Positions 37,912-50,426 are shown, counted from the first letter of the stretch. The stretch: DNA of 64,000 bases from Coptis chinensis (GCA_015680905.1 CM027377.1:14718501-14782500); one strand, 5' to 3'. The notes: generated from the letters alone by a model not told the origin. Numbers and translations: made by a program.

Positions 37912-38195
37912 TTGGCAAAAATATCTCACAAAAAACTACCCACTCGATTTAATAGTTTATGTATGTTTCTCTGTTCATTATATTTAACCATTGTTATGAT
38001 GTATAATTGTTGATGAATTTTAAAGAGTGTTTCCTGAAAGAAACAAATCTAAAGAAACAACAAATTATAGATCGTCTAAGATTTAAAAACTTCATCTTCA
38101 AGTTACAACAAATCCTTGATTAGTGAAAGACATACCTTAAATATATTACTTTCGAAAGACTATTAACATTTCAAGAAGAAACTAAATATTTCTAG

Positions 38196-38490
38196 TAGGG
38201 CAGGAAACGGGTTGGGTTGGGTTTGGATCGGATACGGCTAGATCCAAATTCAAATCCGAATCCGAATAAAACCGAAATCTTCAAATCAAATCTGACTCGA
38301 ACCTGAACCAAAACTGACCAACCCAATCGGAAAAAATTCAAAAATTACATCCGAACCTGAATCCAACAGACCCCCCGAATTCGAATCCGACACAAATAAA
38401 TAAACGGATATAAAAATCAACCCAAATCCAAATTATTCAAATTCAGATCGGGCCAGATTCGGGTCAAACCCAACCCAATTCCCTGCCCTA
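38196..38490. mobile_element. hAT-type MITE with 8-bp target duplication
   Basis: The 295-bp element begins TAGGGCAGGAAACGGGTTGG and ends with the near-complement (AACCCAACCCAATTCCCTGCCCTA read on the plus strand, shortened here). Exact 8-bp repeats ATTTCTAG flank it (38188-38195 and 38491-38498). TAGGG-type inverted ends with 8-bp duplications define hAT MITEs. No coding capacity. Confidence 0.9.
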
Positions 38491-38498
38491 ATTTCTAG

Positions 38499-39317
38499 TC
38501 CCTTCACAAAAAGAATATATATATTTCTAGTCCCACCTAGGCACCTCCACCAACCGTACGCTGTCTATGATCATGTTATCAGTTTTATCAGTTTGTATAA
38601 ATAAGTCAGCAATCTGTGGATGATTTTGAAACATGGAAAGTATTCAAGTTAAATCACTTGTGCGTATGTAAGGCCATCAACTTCAAAGAAAAAAATAAAC
38701 TTAAGATCAGTATGTTGAAGTATGAAGGTTAGCATTCTTATAAATTTGTCGCTAGATACTGCAGATAAAACATTACTCCATCGAAAATTCGTCATAACAC
38801 ATTGTATACAACAATTGTATAGTTCTAAATCTTAACAGGAACAACAATAGTTTTTGGTTAACAGGACCAACCCTTCAAAATTTTGTTTGAAATTTAAGAA
38901 ACTTTGATATAATTTCAAGAGTTAAAGAGTATTACCCCCCACTAGATGAGCCAATAGCCAATTGGCTCATCTAGTGGGGGGACTAGTTAACCCTAATTTC
39001 AATATAGAATTTGATTATTTTGTAGTGACCAATTCAAGCAACTATTTCAATAAAATTCTTGACTTTGGATTGTGAAACATACCAATTGAAAGACATACCA
39101 ATTTTCATCGACAAAAAAAAAAAACCTTTAGCATTAATTAATCAGAACTCAAATTTGCACTAGTTCCAACAACAAGCTAAAACAACAACAAATCTTTAAA
39201 TTAAATTTTTTCTGGATTTAAGCATAATGAGAGAGAGAGAGACATAAAAGAATTTCTCCATACAACTGCTTGTAGTTGCAGGTGCTTAGGAAAAACCTTG
39301 ATCTCTCCTCCAAAGCA
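38499..39317. other. Intergenic DNA downstream of the ankyrin gene
   Basis: No gene. It holds a perfect inverted repeat: 21-bp arms at 38935-38955 and 38961-38981 (left arm starting CCCCCCACTAGATGAG) with a 5-bp spacer AGCCA, able to form a strong hairpin. The 3' UTR of the ankyrin gene should lie toward the right end. Confidence 0.6.
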
Positions 39318-39520
39318 CTAAGGAGCAGCACGCCAGGGCTTCAATCCCATCCTCAACACAGCCTGGAAGGCGAAAATGAAGAAACAGCTACAGATCACAC
39401 ATACAGTGATTGCAAGTCCATCTGAATTGGCCAGCACTGAATATGATCCAATGCCACAATCATTGCAAATATGGCACCAAATGTGCATAATGCAGCCACA
39501 TTAAGTTGGGATACGATATG
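39318..39520 (-). pseudogene. Detached 3' end of the ankyrin-PGG gene
   Basis: The segment resumes at HIVSQLN (shared target duplication ATATG) and encodes a membrane helix LNVAALCTFGAIFAMIVAL. After a one-base loss near 39449 the frame changes; the shifted frame reads SYSVLANSDGLAITVCVICS, CFFIFAFQAVLRMGLKPW and a stop at 39318-39320. These are the third and fourth helices of the PGG domain. The single-base loss would destroy the end even without the insertion, unless it is an assembly error. Confidence 0.8.
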
Positions 39521-40143
39521 TGTTGGAATCTCTTGTGTATTTCTAAATACTAGTGTGTGTGTGCAAAGTGGAGGAGATGAACAAATGGTATTCTCGCCAC
39601 TTTAGTGCATAGTAGATAGTCCCACATTGGTTATCCACCACATCGGGTAGGGTTCGAACTGGGCTTGGGCTTTCTTGTTGTGGGTAGTGGTTTGACCAAT
39701 AGCCTTTAAACTTGTTTTGCCTTTTTCTTGAAGAAACAAGTTTCAGGTGTTCTATTAGGAGTTGGTCTCTCTTTCTCTAACCTCTATAAATGGGACTGTG
39801 AGTCCATAGAGAAAATAGACTTGATCGAAACTCAACTTCGGAGAAACGAAAACTAAAACCGATCCTTTTCTTCTTCTCTTCTTCCGGCCCAGAGAGAGTT
39901 ATATTCTTTGTTCTAGAGGGTAGTCCGTTTCTAGTGCAAAGTCAGGCTGCTGTTAACCATTGAATCCTGTGAGGAAGACGCCTTTGTTGCCTTTTCGCAC
40001 CATTGGAAGGGGCTTAAATCTTTCCTTAAGGGCGACGACCCTAAATCCGCCTTGGTTATTCCACATTCTTTGTTCTTGTTTCTTTATTGCTACTGTTCCT
40101 TCTGTTCTACTTTAGTTGCTGTGTTCATACAACTATTCTATCA
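39521..40143 (+). repeat. 5' LTR of the copia element
   Basis: 623 bp. Shares with the right copy TGGAGGAGATGAACAAATGG, TAGTCCCACATTGGTTATCC, AACCTCTATAAAT (a TATA-like promoter motif) and TGTTCATACAACTATTCTA. Confidence 0.9.
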
Positions 40144-42722
40144 ATCTTAAGGAAAGAGTTTTGTAGTAGAACAAAGGAGAGTGCTTTAATACGACAATCA
40201 AAAGATAAGTCTTTTACTTTGAGTTATTGTTTGTGTTATTGGGTTATGACTTTAGAAATTTTCTAATAATTTTGTTTTTGGTAGGGAAACCAATTAAAGA
40301 TTGAATATTTATTGATCTTTTGTGGTTTATCAAACCCTATATGGTTGTAGACCTTTCTCCTACGTTTGTGGTAGTCAAATATGAGATTTCTATCAAGAAA
40401 AACGTCAAAGTTCGTCTTTTTGACAGCTGCGTCACTCGTTACGGAAACTACTATAACTTTCAGCTCAGAGCTCGGTTTTGCAATCCGCTTCTTGTGTTGG
40501 ATAGCTGATTCAAAGAGCTTTCCAGTGGTATAAGGCTTGATACCCAATTCTTCATGAGCTGGTTCAGAATTACAGTTCTTTTGAACTGTTTTTTCTAGAA
40601 GGAGGAAAATATGGTAATCCGATTTTTCAATCGGTTAGGTATCGTATTCTTTCACTCTTTGCAATTCTTTTGGTTTGATTATATAGTGATATTCTTGCCT
40701 TGAGTTGCATGCTAGTTTTCTTAGGAGGAAAATCTAAGCTTAAACTTTTTAATAACCTTAGTCAACAAATTATGCGTGTTTATCATCGAGGAATTAATTG
40801 GTGTGACTAGAAGTAGTTTGATATTAATTTTCTTTGTACATATGTAGATGTATGTAGATGGTCTAAGAGAGACCTTAAGATAGTTAATATCAACCACACT
40901 CAAATCTTGGATAGTAATTATAATGTATTCAATGCATAATTGCTTACCTTTATTGAGTGAAGCGTGTTGTTAGGCGATGGTTATAATTTCTTGTTGTGAA
41001 AATACATGTTAGATGAAGTAATTTGTAGCTTATATCCAATAAAGCATATGTTAAAGTTGTGTATCATGCTAGTTTTGGATATTAATCATCGGATGGATTT
41101 GCTTTGAACTTGATGATAGTTTATCAAAATTTTTTTCTAGTTGAAGACATTAATGGGTTGAGCCATTAGATGTTGTGGTAGTACTTGAGGGTATTCTATC
41201 TTACTTGAGCTCATGTAAAAAGAGGAGGTGGAGTCCTCAGTTGTTTTGCATATTCAGTGGCTAGATTTGCTTAAATATCGTATACTTTTTGTTGTAAGGG
41301 GTACAGTTAAAGTTTACTTTTTCTGAACCTATGATATGATATTAACCATGTTTGGCATGAATGCATTATTTAACATAGGCATGAAGTTTAACCATGTCAT
41401 ATATTATTAAGTAATGAGTATCGTTGTCTACGAGAGGAAACAATATGGGAAACAATCATATCCTCCTAAACCTAATTTAGTTAAGGAGATGTAAGGTTAT
41501 GGATTGTCTTCTTAGACAATATCCTCCAGTGACTATTTTAGACAAAGAGATGTAACGCTTGTGGATTGTCTTATTAGGCATTATCCTCTTATGACTATGG
41601 ATAAATAGCTAAGGTGATGTACAAGTGCGTGGATTGTCTCCCTATGATAGTTGGAATGTTGAATGATGAAAAGAAGGATGATAATGATATTATCTCGGGC
41701 AAAAATCCTTTTCATCCGATTCTTTCTATTCTTTAAGATTCATTAGAATCTTTTGTGGATTTCCTTTCATATAGATAACATGAACATAATATGACTATGT
41801 TTATATGATCCAGAATCATAGACTTGAGTAAAGTATATTCTTGTCATAAGAGTGCATTTTATTGTTGTTGTTTCTTTTAGTGTTTGTAGTGGTATAATGT
41901 GTTTTGCATGTAAGTTTGATTAGGTTGAGTAACCATTGAACTGTGGGGGTGGTGACCCATATGCATAATACTGTTTTACCATAGTTCATCTCACAAGATA
42001 ATTGGAAAGACACTGAACTACAAAGTATGGAAAGGTCTTGGGCCTATCCAAAAATGCTTCAAAATGTGGGGGGTGTCTTGCCAAGGCTATTGTGAATGAA
42101 TCTAAAAGAAGTCTTTTTGAAACCTAGAATTATCTAGTAGATATTCATTGGTGAAACTCATAATAGTGATGTTTGTTTTCAGTTGTCATGAGTGATAACA
42201 ATTTTGTAGATACCACACTATTATTGAATGTCTTATATGCTAATTTTATTTGAGGTTGTGCTTTTCGAGAAATTGGCATAGAGTGGTTGAATGTTCATAA
42301 TGAACTACATAAGATAATCCCATTATTTCGCACAAGAAATTTGGAAGACTATCAATGAGTATTTCCACCATTACTTGGTGATGATGTTTATATGTTTCTT
42401 AAGGAAGATTCATTAACCTATAAGGAAGTTGTCCGGCTCTATGAGAAGTGTCTTTTTTGAAGGATACAACTCCTCTAAAATTTGGACTCTTGATTTATTG
42501 GGGGATCTATAGGTTGAATTGGATCTTCAAGAGAAAACTAAAACGTGATAGTTGTATTGCAAAATACAATGTTAATAATAATAGCCAAGGGTTTCAATCG
42601 AGACAAAATTTATACTATTTTGAAACCTTGCTCATATAACTAGAATTTCTTCTACGAATTCTAAAGACTCTAGTTGTGGTAGTTGTTGTGGAACTACAAT
42701 ACCAAGTAGTACCGGTGATGAA
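40144..42722 (+). other. Copia internal region, decayed gag-to-integrase interval
   Basis: No domain can be recognised with confidence. Near 40528 the string TGGTATAAGGCTTGATACCC resembles the TGGTATCAGAGC primer-binding motif, but it is 385 bp from the LTR, so its role is unclear. Rearrangement or an insertion after the LTR is possible. Confidence 0.4.
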
Positions 42723-43985
42723 ATGAAGGTATACAATTTAGTTAAATCTTTGTATGAGTTGATTCAAGCCTATAAATGGCATGAGCAATTCAACAACATA
42801 TTAGTGTCATATGGATGTCAAAGTACCGTTGTTGAAAAAAAAAGTGTACTTTCTTTAGAGCAAAACAAGACATATGTGTTAATCTCTCTTTGTTTAGATG
42901 ATTTAATATCATGAGTGCTAGCATTGAGAATGTGTATGAGACAGGAGAAATTCTATTTGAAACACGCCATAAACCGCCATTGAAAATGATAGTTTATTAT
43001 GTTGTTAAACTCATTTCTCAGAATCGCTATATTCAGGTTGTCAAGATGTTGACGTTTGAATATGGTTGGCCACAAATGGCATACCTTAAACCGACCGCCG
43101 GATGGTATAGGGAATTCGGGGCACTACAGAATTGAATGGTGGTGAATATAGGAATTAAAACTCATGTTGGTCTCATTATATTGTTATAACACTTAGTAGA
43201 AATATTTTTCATTGAAAAGTATGGGTATTATGATAGTAAGCATGTGTTAACACCTTTTTGTGGCAAATATCCATCTTATGGAAAATAATCTCCTTGTGTT
43301 TTCTCATACTAAATATGTCAATATCAATGGTAGCCAATTGTACTTGATGGATAATGTATGTGAGACATGACATTGCCTACATTAATGGCATCCGGTGATA
43401 ACCCATTGTGTCCTTATAAGGAACTTTGATGTATATTGTCGATTATCCAAGTACTATAGCAGAGCCATTGATTATGGACTGATATTTAGTAGATTTCCAT
43501 CATTGTTAGAAGGGTAATATGTTATAAACCGGATCCAGAATGTTTATGTGTTTACCTTTGGTGGAAATTGAGTGTCTTGGATATCATCTAAGCTAATCGC
43601 CTTTAGAAAAGGCATGTGATGATGCCGGAGTGGGTTAGCAACCTCTTGGCAAATCTTCCCATTGGCTCTAAACCTGACCTCGATGTGTATATGCTTTGCA
43701 ACAATTTGTCTCATTGCAATAGCTAAGACATGTTATCTTATGTGCAATGGGAAAAGAATACATGTAAGTTGAGATATAACTTAATCAAATTTTTTGCTAG
43801 AGATTATGTTAGGTTGGACTTAGTTTGGCCACATGTCTAACCGCACCACTTCTTTGGAGGCAAGTGGTTTATCGTCGAGGGGATGGGACTTTTGCCTTAG
43901 ATAGAGATAATCGACAGCGAACCCCACCTATGTGATTGGAGATCCCATGAATTAGGTTCAAAAGGAAAAACAAGTCACCTCCGCG
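42723..43985 (+). pseudogene. Copia reverse transcriptase and RNase H remnant
   Basis: From 42723 the plus strand reads KSLYELIQAYKWHEQFNNIL and NKTYVLISLCLDDLIS, the copia RT block that ends in the Y-V-D-D-type active site (here LCLDDL). After this come ASIENVYETGEIL, a RPDIAY-like part at about 43360-43390 (MRHDIAYINGIR), and at about 43620-43870 the RNase H tail with IAIAKTCYLM, VVYRRGDG and DRDNRQRTPP as distant echoes. Many stops occur. Gag, protease and integrase upstream (40144-42722) are too decayed to recognise. The domain would make cDNA from element RNA. Confidence 0.7.
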
Positions 43986-44537
43986 CGTCTTTCTGGTATG
44001 CTATTGTCTTTCTTTGAGACGCCCCACCCTATGACTAGATAGCATTATTGTATACTTTGTATAACTTGAATAGCAATGAGAAAAGGATGAGTTATTTTAC
44101 TCTTAATGGAATCCATAGTCCATTATTTTTATGAGATAGTGTATTTTAACCGCTATGTACACTTGATGGATATCCACCCACGTGAATGTAGAACCTGGGT
44201 CGGTTCTTATGAGTATTCGTGCAAGTACTCTAGAGCATTCACATAACATAGGAGTATGAGGGCCAAAAAGCAACACCCTTGAGAGGGGCATATAATGAAG
44301 AAGCAATGTGGGTGCATGTCCTCTATTTTACTACAAGGAATGTTGGTTCAAAGATTTTTTAATCCACCACTTTCACGTATTATAAGACATGTTACCCTAT
44401 GGACCGGTTCAAGCCCGTAAAAGCACCGAGATCTTATGCATTGTTTTTCGATTCTCTCGGCATTTCGTTAACCGTTTTCTTTTGTAATATCCTATTCAAA
44501 ATAGTGGGACTATTAGTATTTTGAAATAGTGGGGGAT
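43986..44537 (+). other. Copia 3' internal region and polypurine tract
   Basis: Noncoding, ending in AAATAGTGGGGGAT directly before the 3' LTR. This acts as primer for plus-strand DNA synthesis in LTR elements. Confidence 0.6.
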
Positions 44538-45166
44538 TGTTGGAATCTTGTGTATTTCTAAATACTAATGTGTGTGTGTGCAAAGTGGAGGAGATGAACA
44601 AATGGTATTCTCGCCACTTTAGTGCATAGTAGATAGTCCCACATTGGTTATCCACCACATCGGGTAGGGTTCGGGCCTGGGCTTGGGCTTATCTTGTTGT
44701 GGGTAGTGGTTTGACCAATAGCTTTAAACTTGTTTTGCCTTTTTCTTGGCAAACAAGTTTCAAAGTTTGTTCTATTAGGAGTTGGTCTCTCTTTCTCCTA
44801 ACCTCTATAAATAGGATTTGTGAGTCCATAGAGAAAATAGACTTGATCGAAACTCAACTCGAGAAAAGAAAACTAAAACCGGTCCTTTTTCTTCTTCTCT
44901 TCTTCGGCCACCGAGAGAGAGTTATATTGCGTTTCTAGAGGGTAGTCCGTTTCTAGTGCAAAGTCGCCGCCGCTTTAACCATTGAATCTGTGAGGAAGAC
45001 GCCATCGTTGCTTTCTCGCACCATTGGGGGCGAAATCTTTCCTTAAGGACGACGACCTAATCAGCGCGCCTTTGGTTATTCCCGATTCATAGCGTTCTTG
45101 TTTCTTTATTCTTCTTCCTTCGTTTCTACTTTTTGGTTTCTTTGTGTTCATACAACTATTCTAACA
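44538..45166 (+). repeat. 3' LTR of the copia element
   Basis: 629 bp, beginning TGTTGGAATCTTGTG and ending ATTCTAACA. It is collinear with the 5' LTR but with several 1-5 bp length differences. Confidence 0.9.
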
Positions 45167-45486
45167 ATATGCTCCTTATTGTCTAGACGTCTGGCACAAA
45201 AATGACTAAATACTGCATATAGTGACAGCAGTAAGGCAAATGTGTTTGATATCACAAACGCTTTGAATGGTATCTCATTGGATAATACTGCTCTGCCTTG
45301 ATTTGGCCCACCATCACTTATGTATCCTCCTGGTACTGTAATTCCTGCTGTGAATGAGACTGTGGCTATGAGTGCGCCGACCACTAAATCAAAATCGGTT
45401 TGATCCTTCAATTCTTTCTCGCCCATTCTTCCCCTAGGACCATAAACGCCAGCCTTTGCATGGTCATAACCAAAATTTATCTTCAA

Positions 45487-46057
45487 AAAAAGGGAAAAGA
45501 AGGTGTTAGAATTCTCAAAGTAATATTCATAGAATTTGGGTTATAAAAAAAAAGCGGAGCAAAGAACCACACTTATACTGCTGTGTGTTTGATTCAGAGC
45601 ATTAAGAGTTAAGGAAAATCAATGGCGTTCTCATACACAGAACATAATTCAAGTCTGCAAGTATAGTCCCTGACTCCCTGTAGATTACAACAACAATCAC
45701 AAAGAACTGAGTACAGTGTAGTGGTGTACTATCCATTTTAAACACTAATTATTTTGTCTACACGTGGATTAGTTAGATGGATTTAGTAATAGTGTGGTTC
45801 TTGGGGTAATGATGGAAGAGATCATATATATACAATCAAAAGAGTTATATAATAGTCAAATCAAACATTTTTAAGTTGGAAAAAGTCCACTTTTAAGAGT
45901 GGGTAACTTTAGAGTCGCTATAAGAGTATAAGGTGAGTTCATATAACCATTCTCCTTAAATAATGTAAACGTTAGAGTATAGGTATGCACAAGCTCATCC
46001 TAATATCACTACCTTAATAATTATAGGAGTTGAGATGTGTAATGCTTAGTTGCTTAC
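45487..46057. other. Intron 2 of the ankyrin-PGG gene
   Basis: The intron (about 45481-46057) lies between GCG|GTAAGC and TTTGAAG|ATAAAT on the minus strand. AT-rich, nothing else seen. Confidence 0.7.
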
Positions 46058-46455
46058 CGCATCCAAAACATGTTGCCCTTTCCCATTCACTGTCGTCTTA
46101 TCCACTTTAGGATAATAAAGGAGACATAAGACCACACTTTCGGTTCCGTTTAATGCAGCAGTATGCAAAGGGGTGTTTCCTTTCTTGTCTTTCCCATTCA
46201 AAACACTATCAGGTATTTCTTTACTTCCCAAAACGTGCATCATCACTTTAACAAGTTCATACTTCGCAGCAAAATGAAGGAAATTCTGGCCTTCAATATC
46301 CACCAAATGTACGCAATCTGGGGAGATCTGAATAATATCATCAATGGCCCTCAAGTTCCCCTTACGTGTAGCAAGGTGAAGTAATGTCCACCCCCGATCA
46401 TCTATGCGTGCTTTGCATTGACTTGGTTGTGCCTTTAGTAGCAGCTTTCTTATTT

Positions 46456-47743
46456 CTGTAACATACAGCCAGTTCGTTAAATTTAGTGAGGCTTGGGATT
46501 CGATACCAATAGGGGTAATATTAATTTCGTTCAAGGACATTGACCAGGTGTATTGTAGAGTATTTCTTACATTTTAAGACGGGTACCGGGGGGTTATCCT
46601 CACTCACCGCAGCCCCTCAAACTCCGATCGATATGGCTGCCCAACAAGAATGTTATTGCTTCCTAATAAATGAAGATAATATGGTAGAAATTGAGACTCT
46701 TCTGAGATAGAAGATTGGAAAGGCCTCTATTCCCGACTCTTTGAATTGCAACTATGTCGACCTCACTGAGTTTAAAAGCTCCAATTGTTAGTTTTGAGCT
46801 TAATACCGTCATGAAGGCATGCAAGTCTCTTGGTTCAATTAAAAAAAACTATGGAAGGCAGCATCATTATATCTCATGGTGGCTGTGTGGAAGACCAGAA
46901 ATAAAATATTTTCTTCGAAGACTACAAGTTGGACCTATCTTTTATAAGTAAGGTAATCTTGAAGGGAGTCACTTCAACTGGAATGTTGGTTTAGGGAAGA
47001 CCATGCCAGGACCTGCACAGCTAGAGAATTAGAACAATTGCAGGGAGTCCACGAAATGGAGGGGCTGGTGGCTGGTGCAGTGTTCAGAAATTCAAATGCA
47101 TATCTGTTGAAAGTCCATGCACAAAGACTTGGTGTTATCGCTAATTTTGTTGCTTAATATATGTACAGCAGCAGCGGAAATAGCAGTGGAAAACAGTTAG
47201 ACAAAATTATAGATTGAATGCGACTCCATGGCAGTGGTTCTAGCAGTCAATGGGGAAAACTTCCTTGGCAGCTGAAATCAAGAAGGCAAAGATCACTAAA
47301 GAAGCTAGAATAATGGATGATTACCTATACTTATTGACGGCAGCAAAGAAAGGATCACACGCGTGAGTCCCAGTTCTACAATATGGAGCAACACAAGGCC
47401 TTCCTTTGTCACTCGTTTAGAACGCCCATACAAGGCATACTATAGATTTGATTAGGATTTCTTGGTACTCCGATCCCTTCGTTATAAATTCCTATGAATG
47501 TAGAACTCGATCATATCTTGTTGTAACATTCTTTATTCTTAATACAAAATCCTTGTGTGCAAAAAAAAACCCAACACTCCGATTGTTCATTACTGAGGAC
47601 CCCAAGTTTAATTATATGTGAAATGTCCATACTTCTAATTAAGTTCCAACCTTTCCTAAAAGCTCAAATGAAATATCATACTTGCTAAGTGCCTAAGTTG
47701 CTATTAGAGCCAAAGACTTCAAGAAGTGCGGAAGTACCATTAC
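46456..47743. other. Intron 1 of the ankyrin-PGG gene with unassigned insert
   Basis: 1288-bp intron. The stretch around 47420-47575 reads like a retroelement or transcript 3' end on the plus strand: TATAAATTCCTATGAATG, then TTGTTGTAACATTCTTTATT and a run of A after TTGTGTGC. This hints at an old LTR or retro-insert, but no boundaries or target duplication were found. A 65-codon ORF at 46754-46951 is not recognisable. Confidence 0.45.
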
Positions 47744-48749
47744 CTGACAGCATATGAAAGGTTGCACTGGCCGTCATGTCTTCGTTCACAGCAATTAAAA
47801 GTGGGGTTTCCCCAGAATTATTAGGGCAATATTCAAGATCAGGATCTGCTTCAATCAGCAACTTCACTGCCCCAACAGAGGCCAGCCTAACTGCCAAGTG
47901 CAAAGCGGTGTCCTTGTCCTCATTGACAACTCTCACCAGCATCTTATCTGGGTCCGCCTTAATCAACATGCTCAAAATCTTAATGTTCTGATATCTCACA
48001 GCCCAATGCAACGCCGAATCCTTGTTAGAATCGTCAACCATCCGCAGTAGCTTCTTATCAGGATCTGCTTCAATCAACAATTCCACCATTGCAAGGTTGT
48101 CGCATGTAGCAATCAGGTTGAAAGCCTTCTTCTTGAGGTCATTAGCCATATAAGGAACTTTTCCAAACACTATTCTCAATATCCGGAAGTATTTACTTTC
48201 CACAGCCAAGTCTAAAGCTGTCTGGTTGTTGTTATTAGACATAATCAACAGCTTGTTATCAGGATCTGCTTCAATCATTATCATTGCTGCCTCATGGTGG
48301 CGCTTCTTCACAGCGTGGTGCAGAGCCGTATTCCCTTGTCTATTTTTCATCATCAACAACTTTTTGTTTGGAACTATTTCTCCACCTTGGCTTTCAATGT
48401 CTTCTTCATTCTTAAAATCCATTTTAGTATCGGCGCTAATGAAAAACTTGACCATCTTTGGATCCCCATGCCATGCAGCATGATGAAGTGGAGTGTCTCC
48501 ATTATAATTTAGACGGTATAGTAGTGAAGGACATTTTTTGCAAATTTCTTCACAACAACCTAAATGGTTTTCCTTTGCAACAATGTCAAGAACTGAATCA
48601 GCACTTCCTTCAGTTATGGAGTTCAAGAGAACATCCGATGCAACTCCCTTGAAAAAATCCAAGTCTCCCATTCTTGCGCAATCGAGCATATTCTGTTCCA
48701 TGGTTTCAGTGGTCTGAGACTATTTGCTTGATGCTTTTATGATGACTTT

Positions 48750-49731
48750 GGGGTCGTTTGTTTTTTCGAGCCTCTCAATGCTGAATGCTAAATAAGTCTA
48801 CCATTTCAATGCTGAATACTGAATGCTAAACTCTAAAACTTTGTTTGTTTTTTTTGAATTTGAATGCTGAATATAAGTTATTTTGACCATTTTGCCCAAT
48901 AAAATTATAATTTCTTTTTACTAACATAATCTTTATATTTTGTTTGAAAATAATATATTATTGTCAACATTTTAAAATTTTGACTTATAAATAATGAAAA
49001 TAAATAGTTGGACTAAATAGTGCAAACTAATATTGTTAAAAATGTATAGTAATATATAGAAGCAATAATTAATGTCATCACTTTTTATTTTATTTTTCTT
49101 ACATAAGAATTTTAAGTATATAAGGATATTATAATATAAAAACTCGCGTTTTAAATAAGAATACACATTTTAAGTATAATATATTTTCACATGTATGGTT
49201 GTCACGTTGTGCCACCATAAATGAAAGTGAGCATCGAATAAGGATGCCAAGTAAGACATCAAAGTCTTATTTCCAAAACAAACCCATTACCCATCGTCTC
49301 AAATTAAAAACCCACTATCTCTCGTTCTGAATCGAACACCCCATGCTCCATCTCTTTCAACCTGGATAAAAAACCTCATACTCCATCTCAAATTACTAGA
49401 CAAAAATTTAAGAAGTTAAAGTTAAATGAAGAGGATCAATAATTGATGCAAGGTAACAAAAACATATGGATTCTTGAGTTCTTCGCTTTTCTTTTTTGGT
49501 GAATGAGTTCTTCGCTTAAAGTCGAAAGAGAAAAGGGTAGTATAGGATTTCATTGCGTTCAACATTTGAATTCAGCATTCAGCGAGAAGATGGCCGCAGA
49601 ACGTTGAAAACCGATTTTAGCACTTAACGCTGAAGTCAAATAAAAAACAAACAACTTTTTGAAGGGCTGAATGCTGAAAACTAACAATTCAGCACCACTG
49701 AATGCTGAAAACTAAAAAAACAAACAACCAC
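48750..49731. mobile_element. MITE-like element in the ankyrin gene promoter
   Basis: Inverted ends: GGGGTCGTTTGTTTTTT at 48750 against the complement of AAAAAAACAAACAACCAC ending at 49731. The flanking trinucleotides are TTT and TTA, compatible with a decayed 3-bp duplication as in Tourist/Harbinger MITEs. Subterminal AATGCTGAATGCT phrases recur at both ends. It begins 49 bp upstream of the ankyrin ATG, so it forms or displaces the core promoter. Confidence 0.65.
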
Positions 49732-50426
49732 TTAATTTGCGCGCGCTTGCTGGTGACTATCATCAAGGCAATACTTTTTTGCACCATAACTCCTTAAGGT
49801 CTTCATTTGATCACACACTTTTTTTGTTTTCCAAATTTGTTAATACAAGTGTATCTGACGTACTAGATAAGTAGATAGTCATATTATAAACGAAGACTTG
49901 CACTTGAAAAAAAAAACTAGTTTGGAAAATGATGGCAGGCAACATAACAGTATGTAGTTCATATAGTTCGGCCAAAATTTGTCAGCTTTCTTTCATTATT
50001 TAATTTTATACGCTTTATGGTCTTGCAAATTGCAATTGCAGAATCTAACATATTTTATATCTTTGACTTTAAAGTAAACTCTTTAACCCAATGGCTGGCA
50101 GTTTCCTGCCGCTGCATATATCAAGAAATATGTATGTTCTTGTTTTCAAAGGTTTTAATTGAGAAAGAGGCACCCAGTAGGCCAGTAGCTAGTGGCTGAG
50201 AGGCCCTTTTTTTTATATTTTTCTTTTGATTTTGATTGAGTGCTTCTTCAATGTGCATCACATTGAGTAGACTCAATTAGCACAATTTGTTGCCTTTGAT
50301 TTGACATCTTTTTTATTGAGATTTGGGTTTTTGTGAAAATTTTCACTCAAAAAAATTTGCCTTTTGTACAATACATCCTCAACCCATGGTTTGAGTGGAT
50401 GAGGGGTATGGATTGGTGCACATTGA
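49732..50426. other. Intergenic DNA
   Basis: No ORF or repeat of note. Confidence 0.5.

Larger units (their letters stand above)
39521..45166 (+). mobile_element. Ty1/copia LTR retrotransposon inserted in the ankyrin gene
   Basis: LTRs at 39521-40143 and 44538-45166 start TGTTGGAATC and end ATTCTATCA or ATTCTAACA. The 5-bp target duplication ATATG is exact (39516-39520 and 45167-45171). Directly before the right LTR is a purine tract AAATAGTGGGGGAT (about 44524-44537), which sets plus-strand orientation. The internal 4.4 kb is short for a full copia and heavily mutated. The LTR pair is similar but has many small indels, so the insertion is not very recent. Confidence 0.95.
39318..48701 (-). 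pseudogene. Ankyrin-repeat PGG-domain membrane protein gene, split by a copia element
   Basis: Three exons fit in phase: 47744-48701 (ATG at 48701, donor CAG|GTAATG), 46058-46455 (acceptor TTACAG, donor GCG|GTAAGC) and a last exon from 45480. Exon 1 holds six or so ankyrin repeats (NGDTPLHHAAWHG, QGNTALHHAVKKRHHEAAM, DSALHWAV, DTALHLAV). Exon 2 adds three (GWTLLHLATRKGN, NFLHFAA, GNTPLHTAALNG). The last exon has the PGG domain: VVGALIATVSFTAGITVPGG, then a membrane helix FVISNTFALLLSLYAVFSHF. At codon KEHI the copia element interrupts; the remaining two helices lie beyond it at 39318-39520. Plant ANK-PGG proteins (ACD6/ITN1-type) act at membranes in defence or stress responses. As it stands the frame ends nine bases into the copia LTR. 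Confidence 0.85.

Noticed and set aside
40528-40548. TGGTATAAGGCTTGATAC as the copia primer binding site
   Set aside because: It lies 385 bp inside the LTR end, whereas the target duplications fix the LTR ends; a primer site should be adjacent.
46754-46951. 65-codon ORF as a copia gag piece in ankyrin intron 1
   Set aside because: No gag motif or LTR boundary could be found.
47776-48652. Several plus-strand ORFs of 64-85 codons
   Set aside because: They are antisense to exon 1 of the ankyrin gene, which has clear ankyrin repeats on the minus strand.
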